DNA of 55,000 nt from an uncultured Fidelibacterota bacterium (GTDB taxonomy: Bacteria; Fidelibacterota; Marinisomatia; Marinisomatales; Marinisomataceae), in the NCBI GenBank assembly GCA_902624275.1, contig CACNWW010000001.1, positions 1 through 55,000 on the forward strand. Direction: 5' to 3'. A program made the position numbers and the translations under genes. Positions 8,030-17,597 of this stretch are shown here, piece after piece; the stretch's first letter is position 1, and every line of letters starts with the position of its first letter. Below the pieces are notes generated by a model. The model saw nothing but the letters and a program-made list of their open reading frames with translations, was not told where the DNA came from and did not search any database.

Positions 8030-8966
8030 GTAAATCAATTGATTTTACAGCATCGATATCAACTTCATTTAGAACACCGCACCAATAACTGAGCCAATCA
8101 ATATAATTTATTAAGAAAAATAATGATGTTAGATTTTTTGGTACTTTATCAGGTACTGATAAATGAGTAACATGGGAGACTTTTTTTGATAAAATTTCAT
8201 TTGTAATTTTCATTCGCTCAAGATTTTTTGGCCAACCTATATGAATCCATATCATCGAAAAAGATTTTTTATCTATATTATTATTTTCCCAACCTATAAT
8301 CTCATTATGATTCATTTCTGGGATCGTAATATTGTATGATAACATTTTACTATTTTCATTAAGTTGAGATTTCAAACGAAATCCAATTGATGAAAGGTCC
8401 TCTTCTGTTACAATTATTGGTATAGTCTTATGAATTTTTTTTGCTAAAGCATATACTTCAGACTTTTTATTAGATGATTCTTCTGTAAATGATTCAAGGC
8501 ACTCAAAATCTATATTAGAAACTCCTTCCTTATCAAAAAGAGATATAAGAAATGTTAATGCAAATCCTAAAGCTGATCTAGGTGGGTATCCTTTAGGTAA
8601 TAAATGAAATTTAATATTGTCAGACTTAGCTTTTTTAAGCAACTCTCCTCCAGTTGTAACAACTAATGCGTGATCAGTTAATCTTACAGCATAATCGTAA
8701 TAGGATAAAGTTTCTTCAGTATTGCCTGAATAAGAGCATATAATGACTAAGGTATATTCATCTATTGGAGTGTTTGGAAAATAATTTCTTTCAACAACTA
8801 TTTCCATTTCAGGAAATAAATCTTTTAAAATTAATCCAGCAATTGCAGAACCTCCCATACCAGCAATTACTACTTTACCTACCTCATCAAGATTTAAAAT
8901 ATCTTCTTTAATATTTTTTAAAGAATCCTGGATATGTTTTGGAAAGTTTTGAATGTGTTCAATCAT
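8010..8966 (-). CDS. Bifunctional phosphoglucose/phosphomannose isomerase (SIS domain)
   Basis: This 318-residue protein has two SIS-type sugar-isomerase folds and resembles the archaeal-type bifunctional PGI/PMI enzymes, which interconvert glucose-6-P, fructose-6-P and mannose-6-P. Landmarks are GMGGS (36-40), SYSGNTEE (78-85), PPRSALG (128-134), Glu204 in LNENSK and His220 in NHNEIIGWE, matching the base and acid residues known for this family. It overlaps the upstream polyprenyl synthase gene by four bases (ATGA). Together with the phosphomannomutase two genes upstream it would make mannose-1-phosphate from fructose-6-phosphate. The 3' end overlaps fabF by 20 bases. Confidence 0.9.
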   Translation of the reverse strand: MIEHIQNFPKHIQDSLKNIKEDILNLDEVGKVVIAGMGGSAIAGLILKDLFPEMEIVVERNYFPNTPIDEYTLVIICSYSGNTEETLSYYDYAVRLTDHALVVTTGGELLKKAKSDNIKFHLLPKGYPPRSALGFALTFLISLFDKEGVSNIDFECLESFTEESSNKKSEVYALAKKIHKTIPIIVTEEDLSSIGFRLKSQLNENSKMLSYNITIPEMNHNEIIGWENNNIDKKSFSMIWIHIGWPKNLERMKITNEILSKKVSHVTHLSVPDKVPKNLTSLFFLINYIDWLSYWCGVLNEVDIDAVKSIDLLKKKIS

Positions 8967-9919
8967 TTATTCCTCTTAATAAGATAGCTAATTAACTCAT
9001 TTAAACCACCCTGAATTTCGTCAGGAAGCTTATTAATTATATCATTACATTGACTAATATAATCTGCCAAAATCTTATCAGATTCTTCCTTTAGGTTGTT
9101 TTCAATAAAAAAATTATAAATTAATTTTTTCTTAATTGAAATATTTTCGTGATTAGTAGATTCAATTAGCTTTTTCCATTCTCTTAAGTTTTTTTCCATA
9201 GCAAAACATGTTAAAATTGTTTTTTTATTTCTTTCTATATCTGAAAAAGTACCCTTACCCATATTTTCGCTGTCTGTTTCAAGCTCAAGAATATCATCCT
9301 GAATTTGAAAAATCACTCCCAATTTTCTTCCGAGTTTTTTTAATTCATTGACATTTTTTTCATATTTATCGCTTATAAGAGAAGCAATTTCAAAACATAA
9401 TTCAAACAATGAGCCAGTTTTTTTTGAACTCATTAATAAATAATCAGATACACTTACTAAGTCCTTTTTTTCAAACTCCATGTCATAAGCTTGACCTTCA
9501 CAAATTTCTAAAATGACCTCATTGTATCTAATTAAAATAGCTAAAGTGTTTTTTTTAATTTTGCCAATAAACAGTGGTCCAAGCGCTCCTAAGCCATCTC
9601 CAGAAAGAACAGCATGAGCATTATCCCATTTTTTGTGAATAGTGGCTACATTATGCCTTAAATCATCTTCATCCATAATATCATCATGAACAAGTGTGAA
9701 ATTATGGAGAAGTTCGACACCTAATGCTCCATTTATAGAATCTTCTTTAGAATTTTTAAAAAGTTTTCCAAGAAATAATACAATAATTGGTCTTAAACGT
9801 TTTCCTGGAGATTTTACAAAATATTTTATTGGATCATAAAGATATGATGGACCTTCTAAATCTTGAATCTTAGAAAATTCATTTAAAAAATCATTTTTTA
9901 AGTTGTTTAGTTTATCCAT
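8963..9919 (-). CDS. Polyprenyl (geranylgeranyl/farnesyl-type) diphosphate synthase
   Basis: A 318-residue trans-isoprenyl diphosphate synthase, which condenses allylic diphosphates with IPP. GKRLRP near residue 34 binds IPP, the first Asp-rich motif reads LVHDDIMDEDDLRHN, and the second is QIQDDILE. Residues near the first motif set chain length, but this cannot be judged reliably by eye, so geranylgeranyl, farnesyl or longer products all remain possible. It overlaps the phosphomannomutase upstream by eight bases and the isomerase downstream by four. Confidence 0.9.
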   Translation of the reverse strand: MDKLNNLKNDFLNEFSKIQDLEGPSYLYDPIKYFVKSPGKRLRPIIVLFLGKLFKNSKEDSINGALGVELLHNFTLVHDDIMDEDDLRHNVATIHKKWDNAHAVLSGDGLGALGPLFIGKIKKNTLAILIRYNEVILEICEGQAYDMEFEKKDLVSVSDYLLMSSKKTGSLFELCFEIASLISDKYEKNVNELKKLGRKLGVIFQIQDDILELETDSENMGKGTFSDIERNKKTILTCFAMEKNLREWKKLIESTNHENISIKKKLIYNFFIENNLKEESDKILADYISQCNDIINKLPDEIQGGLNELISYLIKRNK

Positions 9920-10655
9920 AATTTTCTAATTCTTCTAAAATCCTTTGAGTATCTTTATATCCATCTTCAGCTGAAGGAGCTCCAGCTTGAAAAACAAGAC
10001 AATTTTCTTGATTATGCATAATCTTTGCTAATGGATAATCGTTACCACCTTCCATAGTTCTATCACCAATAAAAATATATTTTTCATTTGGGAAAAACTT
10101 TTTTACCTCACTTAATACTTGAGATTTATTCATACCTTTTGGAGTAATATCAATGGATATTTGACCGCCGATTACTGCATCAAGATTATTCCATTTCATC
10201 GTAATCTCTTCAGCAATATTATTTCTTTCGTTTGATTTACAATCATATTCAAAATAATGTAATCTTTGTTCTAATGAACAATCTCTACCTATAACGCTGA
10301 AATTGAGCATGGAACCTCTATCTTCAATATGATTACCTGCTCTGACAGCATAAGGGCTTTCCTTTAGTTTGTCTTCAAGGAAGTCTAATAAATCATTTTC
10401 TGGTTTAAATTCATGATTATAGGAAAGTTCTCCATTCAGCCAAAGTTGATTTCCTCCGCAAGTAAAAACTCCTTCCGATAAATTTAATATGTATTCAGGA
10501 ACTTGTTCTTTAATCTTCTCTAGATTACTTCCACTTACCAAGAAAAAAGTATTATTTTCGGCCCAATTACTATAAAACACTTCAAAATCTTTTGTCATTT
10601 CTCTTCTTGAAGGAGTTAAAGTTCCATCCATATCAAAAATAAATATATTTTTCAT
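9912..10655 (-). CDS. Eukaryotic-type phosphomannomutase (HAD superfamily)
   Basis: This 247-residue protein is a HAD-fold phosphomutase matching eukaryotic PMM1/PMM2 rather than the bacterial ManB/CpsG family. It has DMDGTLT with the nucleophile and acid Asp8/Asp10, the cap motif RGSMLNFSVIGR (113-124), GGQISIDITPKG (163-174) and GDRTMEGGNDYPL (197-209). PMM converts mannose-6-P to mannose-1-P for GDP-mannose. The same operon carries the enzyme that makes mannose-6-P. Its start overlaps the stop of the upstream symporter by one base. Glucose-1,6-bisphosphate synthase-like side activity is also possible. The eukaryotic-like signature suggests ancient lateral transfer; that is inference. Confidence 0.88.
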   Translation of the reverse strand: MKNIFIFDMDGTLTPSRREMTKDFEVFYSNWAENNTFFLVSGSNLEKIKEQVPEYILNLSEGVFTCGGNQLWLNGELSYNHEFKPENDLLDFLEDKLKESPYAVRAGNHIEDRGSMLNFSVIGRDCSLEQRLHYFEYDCKSNERNNIAEEITMKWNNLDAVIGGQISIDITPKGMNKSQVLSEVKKFFPNEKYIFIGDRTMEGGNDYPLAKIMHNQENCLVFQAGAPSAEDGYKDTQRILEELENYG

Positions 10656-12022
10656 TAATTATCCTTAATTGAAGCAAAATATTTGTTTGCTTCTTTCTTT
10701 ATATTTGGTGCTAAATATAATGCTGAAATCATCGTAGGAAAAGCCATTAAAGCAAACATTGCGTCTACTATATTAACTGCTAAATCTAGTGATAAAACGG
10801 AGCCTAAGACTAATGTTAAAACATAAAATATTCTATAATAAAACTTTGAATGAGCACCAAATAGATATGATGCACATTTGCATCCATAATAAGAATACCC
10901 AAACATTGTTGATAAAGTGAATGTTGCTACTGAAAAAATAAGAAGGTATTCTCCAAAAAAACCAAGGTAATTTGAGAAAGATTTTTGAGTTAAAGAAACT
11001 CCAGAGTATGTTCCATCCATCCATTCACTTGAAAGCAGTATCACTAATCCAGTAATTGTGCAAACTATAATTGTATCAATCAACGGTCCAATCATAGCAA
11101 CAAGACCAGATTTGATGGGCTGATTATTTTTAGATGCTCCTATCGCCATAACCTCTGTCCCCATTCCAGCCTCATTTGAAAATGCAGCTCTTCTAAAACC
11201 TTGACTAATAACTATTGCTGTTCCAGCAAAGCCACCAGCAACAGAACTACCATTAAATGCACTTGAAAAAATATTTGAAAAAATAGCAGGGATTAAAGAA
11301 GCATTTAAAAAAACTATAAATAAACCTGATAATAAATAAATAATGACCATGAATGGTACTATTTTTGATGCAACTTCAGCTATTCTGCTCAATCCACCGA
11401 AAATTACCGATGATACAATGATAGCGATGAACATCCCAATCAAAAGATTTAAATTAAATGATTGTTCAATTGCGAATGATTTTACCACATAGTCTGACAT
11501 AATTTGGGTCAATTGATTAGCTTGAAGTAATGACAAACATCCCACTAGTCCTGCAATACTAAACCAATAAGATAAAAATTTGAATTTTTTACCCATTCCT
11601 TCTTCAATAACGTACATTGGTCCTCCTTGTAAAATATTATCTGAATCATAACCTCTGTACATTATGCCTAAGGAGCATGTAAAGAATTTTGTTGCCATTC
11701 CTACAATCGCACTAATCCACATCCAAAATAATGCTCCAGGACCTCCCAATGATATTGCTACGGCTACTCCAGCTATGTTTCCTATACCAACAGTACTAGA
11801 TAGAGCTGTAGAAAGCGCTTGAAAATGTGAAATTTGACCTTTGTCATCTGGATCATCATGTTTGCCGAGTAAAATCTCAAATGCATGTTTAAAATATCTG
11901 AATGGAGTAAGCCTTGAAATAATAAGGAAGTAAACTCCTCCTCCAATAACTAAATTTGCTACTCCAAAATTTCCCCATAGGAAATTTGATAACTCTGCAA
12001 AAAAATTATTAATTATTTCCAT
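10655..12022 (-). CDS. Sodium:alanine symporter (AGCS family)
   Basis: A 455-residue polytopic inner-membrane protein with about eleven hydrophobic segments. The AGCS signatures are present: GGPGALFWMWISAIVGMATKF, GGPMYVIEEGMG, and RRAAFSNEAGMGTE, which is the family's Na+/substrate motif. Members import alanine or glycine with Na+. It is the first gene of the run down to the PGI/PMI gene, and its ATG is only 21 bases from the divergent LptF/G start, so its promoter must overlap or lie within that gene. Confidence 0.92.
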   Translation of the reverse strand: MEIINNFFAELSNFLWGNFGVANLVIGGGVYFLIISRLTPFRYFKHAFEILLGKHDDPDDKGQISHFQALSTALSSTVGIGNIAGVAVAISLGGPGALFWMWISAIVGMATKFFTCSLGIMYRGYDSDNILQGGPMYVIEEGMGKKFKFLSYWFSIAGLVGCLSLLQANQLTQIMSDYVVKSFAIEQSFNLNLLIGMFIAIIVSSVIFGGLSRIAEVASKIVPFMVIIYLLSGLFIVFLNASLIPAIFSNIFSSAFNGSSVAGGFAGTAIVISQGFRRAAFSNEAGMGTEVMAIGASKNNQPIKSGLVAMIGPLIDTIIVCTITGLVILLSSEWMDGTYSGVSLTQKSFSNYLGFFGEYLLIFSVATFTLSTMFGYSYYGCKCASYLFGAHSKFYYRIFYVLTLVLGSVLSLDLAVNIVDAMFALMAFPTMISALYLAPNIKKEANKYFASIKDN

Positions 12023-12043
12023 GATTAAGTAAGTTACAACATA

Positions 12044-13138
12044 ATGAAAAAAATTGACTTATATATTCTCAGAGAATTTTTAAAAACTTTTATTATAGTT
12101 TCTATCTTCTTTACTTTGATTTCATTGATTGTGGATGTCTTTGAAAATTTAAACCGTTTTATTGATAATGAAGTCTCAGCAAATATTTTGATAGACTATT
12201 ATAAAGCATCGCTGCCATCAATGGTTAGCGTAACTATTCCTGTATCATGTCTTGTTTCTTCTGTATTTACATACGGGATGATGATATTGAGAAAAGAATG
12301 GCTTGTATTTAAGTCGTCAGGACTAAGTCTATACAGACTTTCTACACCAGTACTTTTGCTTGGATTGCTATTAAGCATTGGATCTTTTTATTTCGATAAC
12401 TCAATAGTAATAGATAATAATAAGATTAAGAATGCAATAAAAAGTACATATATGTCAAAAAATAAAAGTAGAGCAAAAAATAAAAGTGAATTTGAAAATG
12501 TTTATTTTCAAAAGAACCAAAAAGACTTAATAGCATTAGAGAAGTTTAATAGTAATAACAATGTCGCTGTAAATTTAAATTTTCTTGAAGTAGAAGATGG
12601 AATGCTATTAAAAAGAATTGATTCAAAAAAAGCCATTTGGAATGCTGAATTAAATCAATGGTATCTAAAGGATTTTTCCATCAGAGATTTCGATAAAGAT
12701 GGTTTAGAGAAAAATGTAATTATTTCAAAAAATGACTCATTAATTGCTTTAAACTTCTCACCAAGCGATATAATAAATACCGCAAGTTCCTCAGAAGAAG
12801 TGTCATACTCAGAATTAAAAAATCAAATACAATCTTTGAAAAATAATGGCGTAAATACTCTCAAATGGGAAGTTGACCTAAATTATAAAATTGCATATTC
12901 CTTTATCTCGATTATAGTAATATTTTGCGGAATTCCTCTTTCAGTATATCGCTCAAATACTACTTTAGCTTTTGGCGGAGGATTAAGCTTGGCTACAATT
13001 TTTTCTTACGTAATTCTATTAAAATTTGGTCAATCGCTAGCTTATGGAGGCGTACTTTCACCATTTTTTGGAGCTTGGATGTCTAACTTTGTATTTATTA
13101 GTATAGGGATTTATCTGATGCTTAACGCAAGGAAATAA
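12044..13138 (+). CDS. LptF/LptG family LPS-export permease
   Basis: This 364-residue protein has the LptF/LptG plan: two or three N-terminal membrane segments (to about residue 115), a periplasmic beta-rich domain (about 130-275), then three C-terminal segments. The opening DLYILREFLKTF and FGGGLSLATIFSYVILLKFGQSL near the end are typical. LptF and LptG form the inner-membrane channel of the LptB2FG ABC exporter that moves LPS to the outer membrane. Only one of the pair is here, standing alone between opposite-strand genes, so F versus G cannot be decided. Its stop is two bases from the convergent greA stop. Confidence 0.85.
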   Translation: MKKIDLYILREFLKTFIIVSIFFTLISLIVDVFENLNRFIDNEVSANILIDYYKASLPSMVSVTIPVSCLVSSVFTYGMMILRKEWLVFKSSGLSLYRLSTPVLLLGLLLSIGSFYFDNSIVIDNNKIKNAIKSTYMSKNKSRAKNKSEFENVYFQKNQKDLIALEKFNSNNNVAVNLNFLEVEDGMLLKRIDSKKAIWNAELNQWYLKDFSIRDFDKDGLEKNVIISKNDSLIALNFSPSDIINTASSSEEVSYSELKNQIQSLKNNGVNTLKWEVDLNYKIAYSFISIIVIFCGIPLSVYRSNTTLAFGGGLSLATIFSYVILLKFGQSLAYGGVLSPFFGAWMSNFVFISIGIYLMLNARK

Positions 13139-13140
13139 AA

Positions 13141-13623
13141 TTATTTTTTTGATTCAATTTTATCAATTGAAGTTACAGTAAACTTTACATCTTCCCCTCT
13201 GATTTCAAGTGTAAAGTCCTCTCCAACTTTTTTACCAGCAACCGACCTTCCAAAAGGAGAATGATAAGTAACAATAAATGGATATAAGTCTAACTCCTCT
13301 TCAATTGGACCTAAAATATAGTAGTCTTCTGGCTTATCTTTCCCTTCCTCGTGGATAGAAACTTTATTTCCGAATCCAGCTTGATCAGTATTGATATCAC
13401 TATGTTCAATTATTCTAAAAGGAGCATGAGATTGCATAAGTTGAATTTTATAAACTATTAAGCTTTGTTTTTCTCTGGCTGCGTGATATTCAGCATTTTC
13501 TTTTAAATCACCATGATCAGCAGCTTCACTAATTTTTTCAGAAGTTTCTCTTTTGAGCTTTTCAAGTGACTTAATTTCTTCCTCTAAAGCGATATGTGTT
13601 TCTCTTAATATTAAAGTTGCCAT
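13141..13623 (-). CDS. greA: Transcript cleavage factor GreA/GreB family
   Basis: This 160-residue protein has an N-terminal antiparallel coiled coil (about 8-75) whose tip carries HGDLKENAEYHAAREKQ; Asp39 and Glu42 correspond to the acidic tip residues that activate RNA cleavage in backtracked polymerase. The C-terminal FKBP-like domain includes SPFGRSVAGKKVGE. Length and motifs fit GreA. It is the last gene of the leftward run from pyrF but has a promoter candidate of its own in the 76-base gap before it. Confidence 0.92.
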   Translation of the reverse strand: MATLILRETHIALEEEIKSLEKLKRETSEKISEAADHGDLKENAEYHAAREKQSLIVYKIQLMQSHAPFRIIEHSDINTDQAGFGNKVSIHEEGKDKPEDYYILGPIEEELDLYPFIVTYHSPFGRSVAGKKVGEDFTLEIRGEDVKFTVTSIDKIESKK

Positions 13624-13650
13624 TTTAGTTTCTTTTTTAAAGTAAAAACC

Positions 13651-13679
13651 AATTTACATTTGTAAAATGTACATTTCAA
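13651..13679 (-). promoter_or_regulatory. Candidate greA promoter with a dyad in the spacer
   Basis: Reading the minus strand: TTGAAA (13674-13679, 5/6 to consensus), 17 bases, then TAAATT (13651-13656, 4/6). This would place the transcript start about 20 bases before the greA ATG. A perfect palindrome, TTTACATTTGTAAA, covers the end of the spacer and the -10 box, so a repressor site is possible. An alternative -10, TATACT, lies at 13682-13687 without a good -35. Confidence 0.4.
13653..13666. repeat. 14-base inverted repeat upstream of greA
   Basis: TTTACA-TT-TGTAAA is perfectly symmetrical. It is part of a nested set: ACATTT-GTA-AAATGT at 13656-13670 and TGTACA at 13668-13673. It lies between pckA and greA in the candidate greA promoter. 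Confidence 0.5.
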
Positions 13680-13699
13680 ATAGTATAGTTTAATTTGAT

Positions 13700-15283
13700 T
13701 TAAGCACTTAAATCAGTTTTAGGACCGGCTGCTAGAATATCTGAATCTTGAATTTTAAATTTTTCAAAATTATTATTGAAAAGTCTGGTTAGCATATTAC
13801 CAGTTGAAAAATATTCTTCTAAATTATCCCAACTATGATGAGGTATCAAGAAGTCATTTTCTAGACCGTCTACGTTAAGTGGTATTTCAAAATTAAAAAA
13901 CTTATCAAATACTGATTCACTAAAGTCTAAACTACCATCAGTAATTAAATTGATAATATGCTTTGTTAGTTTTAAATCTATTCTTGAAGATCCGCTTGTT
14001 GCGCTTGATCCTGACCATCCAGTATTCACTAAATAAACTGTAGAGTCATAATCATTTAATTTTTGTTCTAAAAGTTCAGCATACCTTAAAGGATGTAATG
14101 TCAAAAATGGTCCTCCGTAACATGGTGAAAATGCGGCTATTGGTTCTGTAACACCTGTCTCGGTTCCAGCCATTTTAGCTGTATATCCACTTATGAAATG
14201 ATACATAGCTTGTTTTTTTGTCATCCTTGCTAGTGGTGGCATTATTCCATACGCATCGCAAGCAAGAAATATTATTGAATTTGGATGAGGCCCGGCACTT
14301 TTTAAGCCTTTTGAGCCTAGAGAATTTTCTACAAAATTAATTGGGTAGCAAATTCTAGAATTTTCGCTTTTAGTATTATCGTCAAAATCGACTTCTTTAG
14401 TTTCTAAATCATAAACAACATTTTCTAAAAGAGTTCCGTGCTTAATCGCATTATAAATTTCTGGCTCTTTATCTTTGTCAAGATTAATAGCCTTTGCATA
14501 GCATCCGCCTTCAAAATTAAATATACCATTATCAGACCATCCATGTTCATCATCGCCAATCAAAGGTCGATTTGCATTAGTACTAAGTGTTGTTTTTCCT
14601 GTACCTGAAAGACCAAAGAAGACTGTTGACTGATCTTGAGAAGCAGATACATTGGCAGAGCAATGCATTGATAAAACATTTTTCAATGGCAAGTAATAAT
14701 GCATCATTGAAAAAATTCCTTTTTTCATTTCTCCGGCATATTCTGTACCTCCAATAATTGCAATCTTTTTCTTTATATTGAAGACAATAAAATTTTCTGA
14801 ATTTAGCCCGTAATCTTTCCAATTCTCTTCTTTCACATCATAAGCATTGATAATTGTAAAATCAGGACTAAAATCATTTAATTCTTCCTTTGTTGGACGA
14901 ATAAACATGTTATTTACAAATAATGATTGCCAGGCTTTCTTTGTTATCATTCTAACATTTAATGAATTGTCTATATCATCTCCAGCAAATCCATCAAAAA
15001 CATAATAACTTGATGATAAACTTTCATAAGTATCTAATACTTTATTAAAAAGAAAGTCAAAATTTTCTTCTGATAGCTTTTGATTAACTTCTCCCCACCA
15101 AATTTTTTCATTTGAAAAGTCTTCATCAACAATAAACTTATCGTTAGGAATTCTTCCTGAAAACTCCCCAGTATCAACCATTAAAGCACCATTAAGACCA
15201 ATGACACCTTCATTATTATTAACAGCATCATTGATTAAATCATCAACGTGTGAGTTTCGTTTGAAATTTTGGTTTTTAATCAT
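13700..15283 (-). CDS. pckA: Phosphoenolpyruvate carboxykinase (ATP)
   Basis: This 527-residue enzyme converts oxaloacetate plus ATP to PEP and CO2, the entry step of gluconeogenesis. [12 protein letters not shown] (178-189) binds substrate, the P-loop is GLSGTGKT (224-231) and the metal-binding block is DDEHGW (244-249), all specific to the ATP class. It overlaps the recombinase gene upstream by four bases. The presence of PckA fits a cell living on amino acids or organic acids. Confidence 0.96.
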   Translation of the reverse strand: MIKNQNFKRNSHVDDLINDAVNNNEGVIGLNGALMVDTGEFSGRIPNDKFIVDEDFSNEKIWWGEVNQKLSEENFDFLFNKVLDTYESLSSSYYVFDGFAGDDIDNSLNVRMITKKAWQSLFVNNMFIRPTKEELNDFSPDFTIINAYDVKEENWKDYGLNSENFIVFNIKKKIAIIGGTEYAGEMKKGIFSMMHYYLPLKNVLSMHCSANVSASQDQSTVFFGLSGTGKTTLSTNANRPLIGDDEHGWSDNGIFNFEGGCYAKAINLDKDKEPEIYNAIKHGTLLENVVYDLETKEVDFDDNTKSENSRICYPINFVENSLGSKGLKSAGPHPNSIIFLACDAYGIMPPLARMTKKQAMYHFISGYTAKMAGTETGVTEPIAAFSPCYGGPFLTLHPLRYAELLEQKLNDYDSTVYLVNTGWSGSSATSGSSRIDLKLTKHIINLITDGSLDFSESVFDKFFNFEIPLNVDGLENDFLIPHHSWDNLEEYFSTGNMLTRLFNNNFEKFKIQDSDILAAGPKTDLSA

Positions 15284-16194
15284 TTCTTACCTCTTGGGTG
15301 AGCTTTATCAATGGTATCTTGAAGTTTCTCTAGACTAACATGTGTATAAATTTGTGTTGATGATAGTTTTGAATGTCCAAGCAATGACTGAATTGCGCTA
15401 ATGCCAACTCCCTTATTTAGTAAATGAGTTGCAAACGAGTGCCTCAAAGTATGGGGTCCAAATGCGCTCAATGATAATCCTTTTAAGTTACTTGTCACTA
15501 TGTATTGAATATTGTTTCTTGTTAAAGATTTATTATCTTTATCGACGAACAAGTTATTATCTTTGATTGATTTTGACAAAGGATATTTTCCAATTATTTC
15601 TAAATATTTAACTATCAATTTTTTAGTAAAATTGTCAAAATTAGAAAATCTTTCTTTGCCTCCTTTACCTAGCACTTTTACTGAATTATTATTTAAATCT
15701 ATATCTTTAAGATTTAAGCTAGTCATTTCTTCAAGTCTTAATCCTGATGTAAAAAAAAGCATTATTATAGCTTTATCTCTAATTTTTAAAAAATTATCTT
15801 TATTAGATTCATCAATTTTATTTAAAACATCATGAATTTTTTCTTGAGATATAAATGATGGAATAGATTTTTTGAATTTTGGTGAAGGATATTTTTGAAC
15901 ACTATTTAATACTATATCGTTTATTAAGTTTTGTGAAAATAAATATTTATAAAATGTACGAATAGAAGATAGTATTCTGGAAAAAGATCTAGGTCCTATA
16001 GTTGCACTTAAATCAGAGTGAAAATCAAAAATATTTTCTTTAGATAATTTCTTATAATTGATAGAAAATTCTTTGATATATACTTGAAATTTTGAAATAT
16101 CCCTATCATAATTTTCAATGGTTCTTTCAGAGTATCCTTTATCAAATTCAAGAAAATCTAAAAATTCTTTTTTTACTATATCAAATTTCTTCAT
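15280..16194 (-). CDS. xerC: Tyrosine recombinase, XerC/XerD type
   Basis: A 304-residue site-specific recombinase with an N-terminal core-binding domain (about 1-95) and a C-terminal catalytic domain carrying the full set Arg153, Lys177, His248, Arg251, His274 and Tyr283. Length and sequence, including [15 protein letters not shown], fit the chromosomal dimer-resolution recombinases rather than phage integrases. Whether it is XerC or XerD is uncertain. It is embedded among housekeeping genes and overlaps both neighbours (14 bases with rluD), so it is not a mobile-element integrase. Confidence 0.88.
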   Translation of the reverse strand: MKKFDIVKKEFLDFLEFDKGYSERTIENYDRDISKFQVYIKEFSINYKKLSKENIFDFHSDLSATIGPRSFSRILSSIRTFYKYLFSQNLINDIVLNSVQKYPSPKFKKSIPSFISQEKIHDVLNKIDESNKDNFLKIRDKAIIMLFFTSGLRLEEMTSLNLKDIDLNNNSVKVLGKGGKERFSNFDNFTKKLIVKYLEIIGKYPLSKSIKDNNLFVDKDNKSLTRNNIQYIVTSNLKGLSLSAFGPHTLRHSFATHLLNKGVGISAIQSLLGHSKLSSTQIYTHVSLEKLQDTIDKAHPRGKK

Positions 16195-17149
16195 TTTTAA
16201 TCATTTCGAAAAGGTTACTAAATTCTTTAGATGGTTGAGCTTTAAAAAATATTTTTTTTTCATTCCTTGGGTGTAAAAAAGATATACTCGAAGCATGAAG
16301 ATAATGTCCATTTTGAATACTAATATTATTATTTATTTTTTTTCTAACGCTAGGGAGATATTCATTTAATTTTTTCCAACCTCCACCATAAAGTTCATCT
16401 CCTATTATTGGATAACCTTTTTCGCTACAGTGAATTCTTATTTGATGTGTTCTTCCAGTTTTTGGAAAAAAATTAATTGCTGAAAAATATTTACCTTTAT
16501 TAATTAATTTAAATTTTGATGTAGCTGCCCTTCCTTTCATTGAAGATTGATATTTTAAAGGATTTTTTTTGCTTCGTGATAACTTATTTTCAATGATACC
16601 TGCATCATCTGACCATTTTCCCCACGTTAAGGCAATGTACTCTTTTTGTATTGTTCTATTTTTAAACTGATCCGCTATTTTCCAATGAGCATATTCATTA
16701 AAAGGTATTATCATCACTCCAGTTGTATCTTTATCAAGCCTATGTACAATTCCTGGCCTTAATGGATCTGGATGACTTGATAACTTATCTTCAAATTGAT
16801 TTAATAAAATATTGACTAATGTCTGATTTTTATTGTTTGAAGTTGGATGTGAAATTACTCCAAATGGTTTATTGATAATAGCAAAATCATCATCCTCGTA
16901 GATCACTTCTAATGGATAATCCCATTTTTTAAATTCAGGTACGTCAAGAGACTCAAATTTAGATTTATCAACTTTTATGATATCTCCATATGAAAGCTTG
17001 AGGTTTTTTTTAACAGTTTTATCGTTAACAGTAATACTTCCTTCAGAAATAAGTTTTTGAATTTTACTTCTTGAAAATTGAATTAATCTTGAAGATAAAA
17101 AAGCATCTAAGCGTATTAATTCATCTGATGATGAAACAGATATTGTCAT
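16181..17149 (-). CDS. rluD: RluA-family pseudouridine synthase (RluD-like)
   Basis: A 322-residue rRNA modification enzyme with an N-terminal S4 RNA-binding domain (about 12-60) and an RluA catalytic domain with HRLDKDTTG, where Asp139 is the catalytic residue, followed by the RTHQIRIH block. RluD modifies helix 69 of 23S rRNA; S4-bearing RluA proteins near lspA usually have that role, but RluC-like activity cannot be excluded. The gene lies four bases from lspA, a common arrangement. Confidence 0.9.
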   Translation of the reverse strand: MTISVSSSDELIRLDAFLSSRLIQFSRSKIQKLISEGSITVNDKTVKKNLKLSYGDIIKVDKSKFESLDVPEFKKWDYPLEVIYEDDDFAIINKPFGVISHPTSNNKNQTLVNILLNQFEDKLSSHPDPLRPGIVHRLDKDTTGVMIIPFNEYAHWKIADQFKNRTIQKEYIALTWGKWSDDAGIIENKLSRSKKNPLKYQSSMKGRAATSKFKLINKGKYFSAINFFPKTGRTHQIRIHCSEKGYPIIGDELYGGGWKKLNEYLPSVRKKINNNISIQNGHYLHASSISFLHPRNEKKIFFKAQPSKEFSNLFEMIKNEEI

Positions 17150-17153
17150 AATA

Positions 17154-17597
17154 TTATTTATTTACAAGTATAGAGCTATACAATAAAAATATCAATCCTA
17201 TTGTGACTGAGGAATCAGCAACATTAAATACATACCAATGCATTCCATTTAGGTGAAAATCAATAAAATCAACAACATAACCTCTGAAAATTCTATCGAT
17301 AATATTTCCAATTGCGCCGGCAATAATCAGATAAAGAGCTATTTGAGAATACTTATCTTGAAAATCATCATTGTTTAATAAGTAAAAAAGATAGATTGTT
17401 ATAATAATTGGCAAGATGATAAATAATAATTCTGCTCCCTCAAAATAAATCCCAAAGGCAATACCCTCATTTCGGATATAAGTAAAATTGAGTAAATAAG
17501 GTATTACAGAAAAGGAATCATAAAGATTCATTGTATTATGAACAACTAATTTTGAAAGTTGATCAAGAACAACGATCAAAAATAATAAAAATTTCAT
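17154..17597 (-). CDS. lspA: Lipoprotein signal peptidase (signal peptidase II)
   Basis: A 147-residue inner-membrane aspartyl protease with four hydrophobic segments that cleaves prolipoprotein signal peptides. Conserved blocks are NEGIAFG (43-49), GAIGNIIDRIFRGYVVDF with catalytic Asp110, and FNVADSS with catalytic Asp128. Its substrates are evident in this window, with at least four lipobox-bearing proteins. Start and upstream stop share one base. Confidence 0.95.
   Translation of the reverse strand: MKFLLFLIVVLDQLSKLVVHNTMNLYDSFSVIPYLLNFTYIRNEGIAFGIYFEGAELLFIILPIIITIYLFYLLNNDDFQDKYSQIALYLIIAGAIGNIIDRIFRGYVVDFIDFHLNGMHWYVFNVADSSVTIGLIFLLYSSILVNK

Noticed and set aside
13133-13146. AAATAA-AA-TTATTT dyad at the convergent lptF/G and greA stop codons
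   Set aside because: The symmetry follows from two facing TAA stops in AT-rich DNA; too weak to be a functional hairpin.
13153-13171. Hairpin TTCAATT-loop-AATTGAA as a terminator for the LptF/G gene or greA
   Set aside because: It lies inside greA coding sequence, has an AT-only stem apart from one G-C pair, and has a T run on the wrong side for both transcripts.
15280-16194. Tyrosine recombinase as a sign of an integrated element
   Set aside because: It overlaps pckA and rluD, has XerC/D length and motifs, and no attachment sites or phage genes are nearby.
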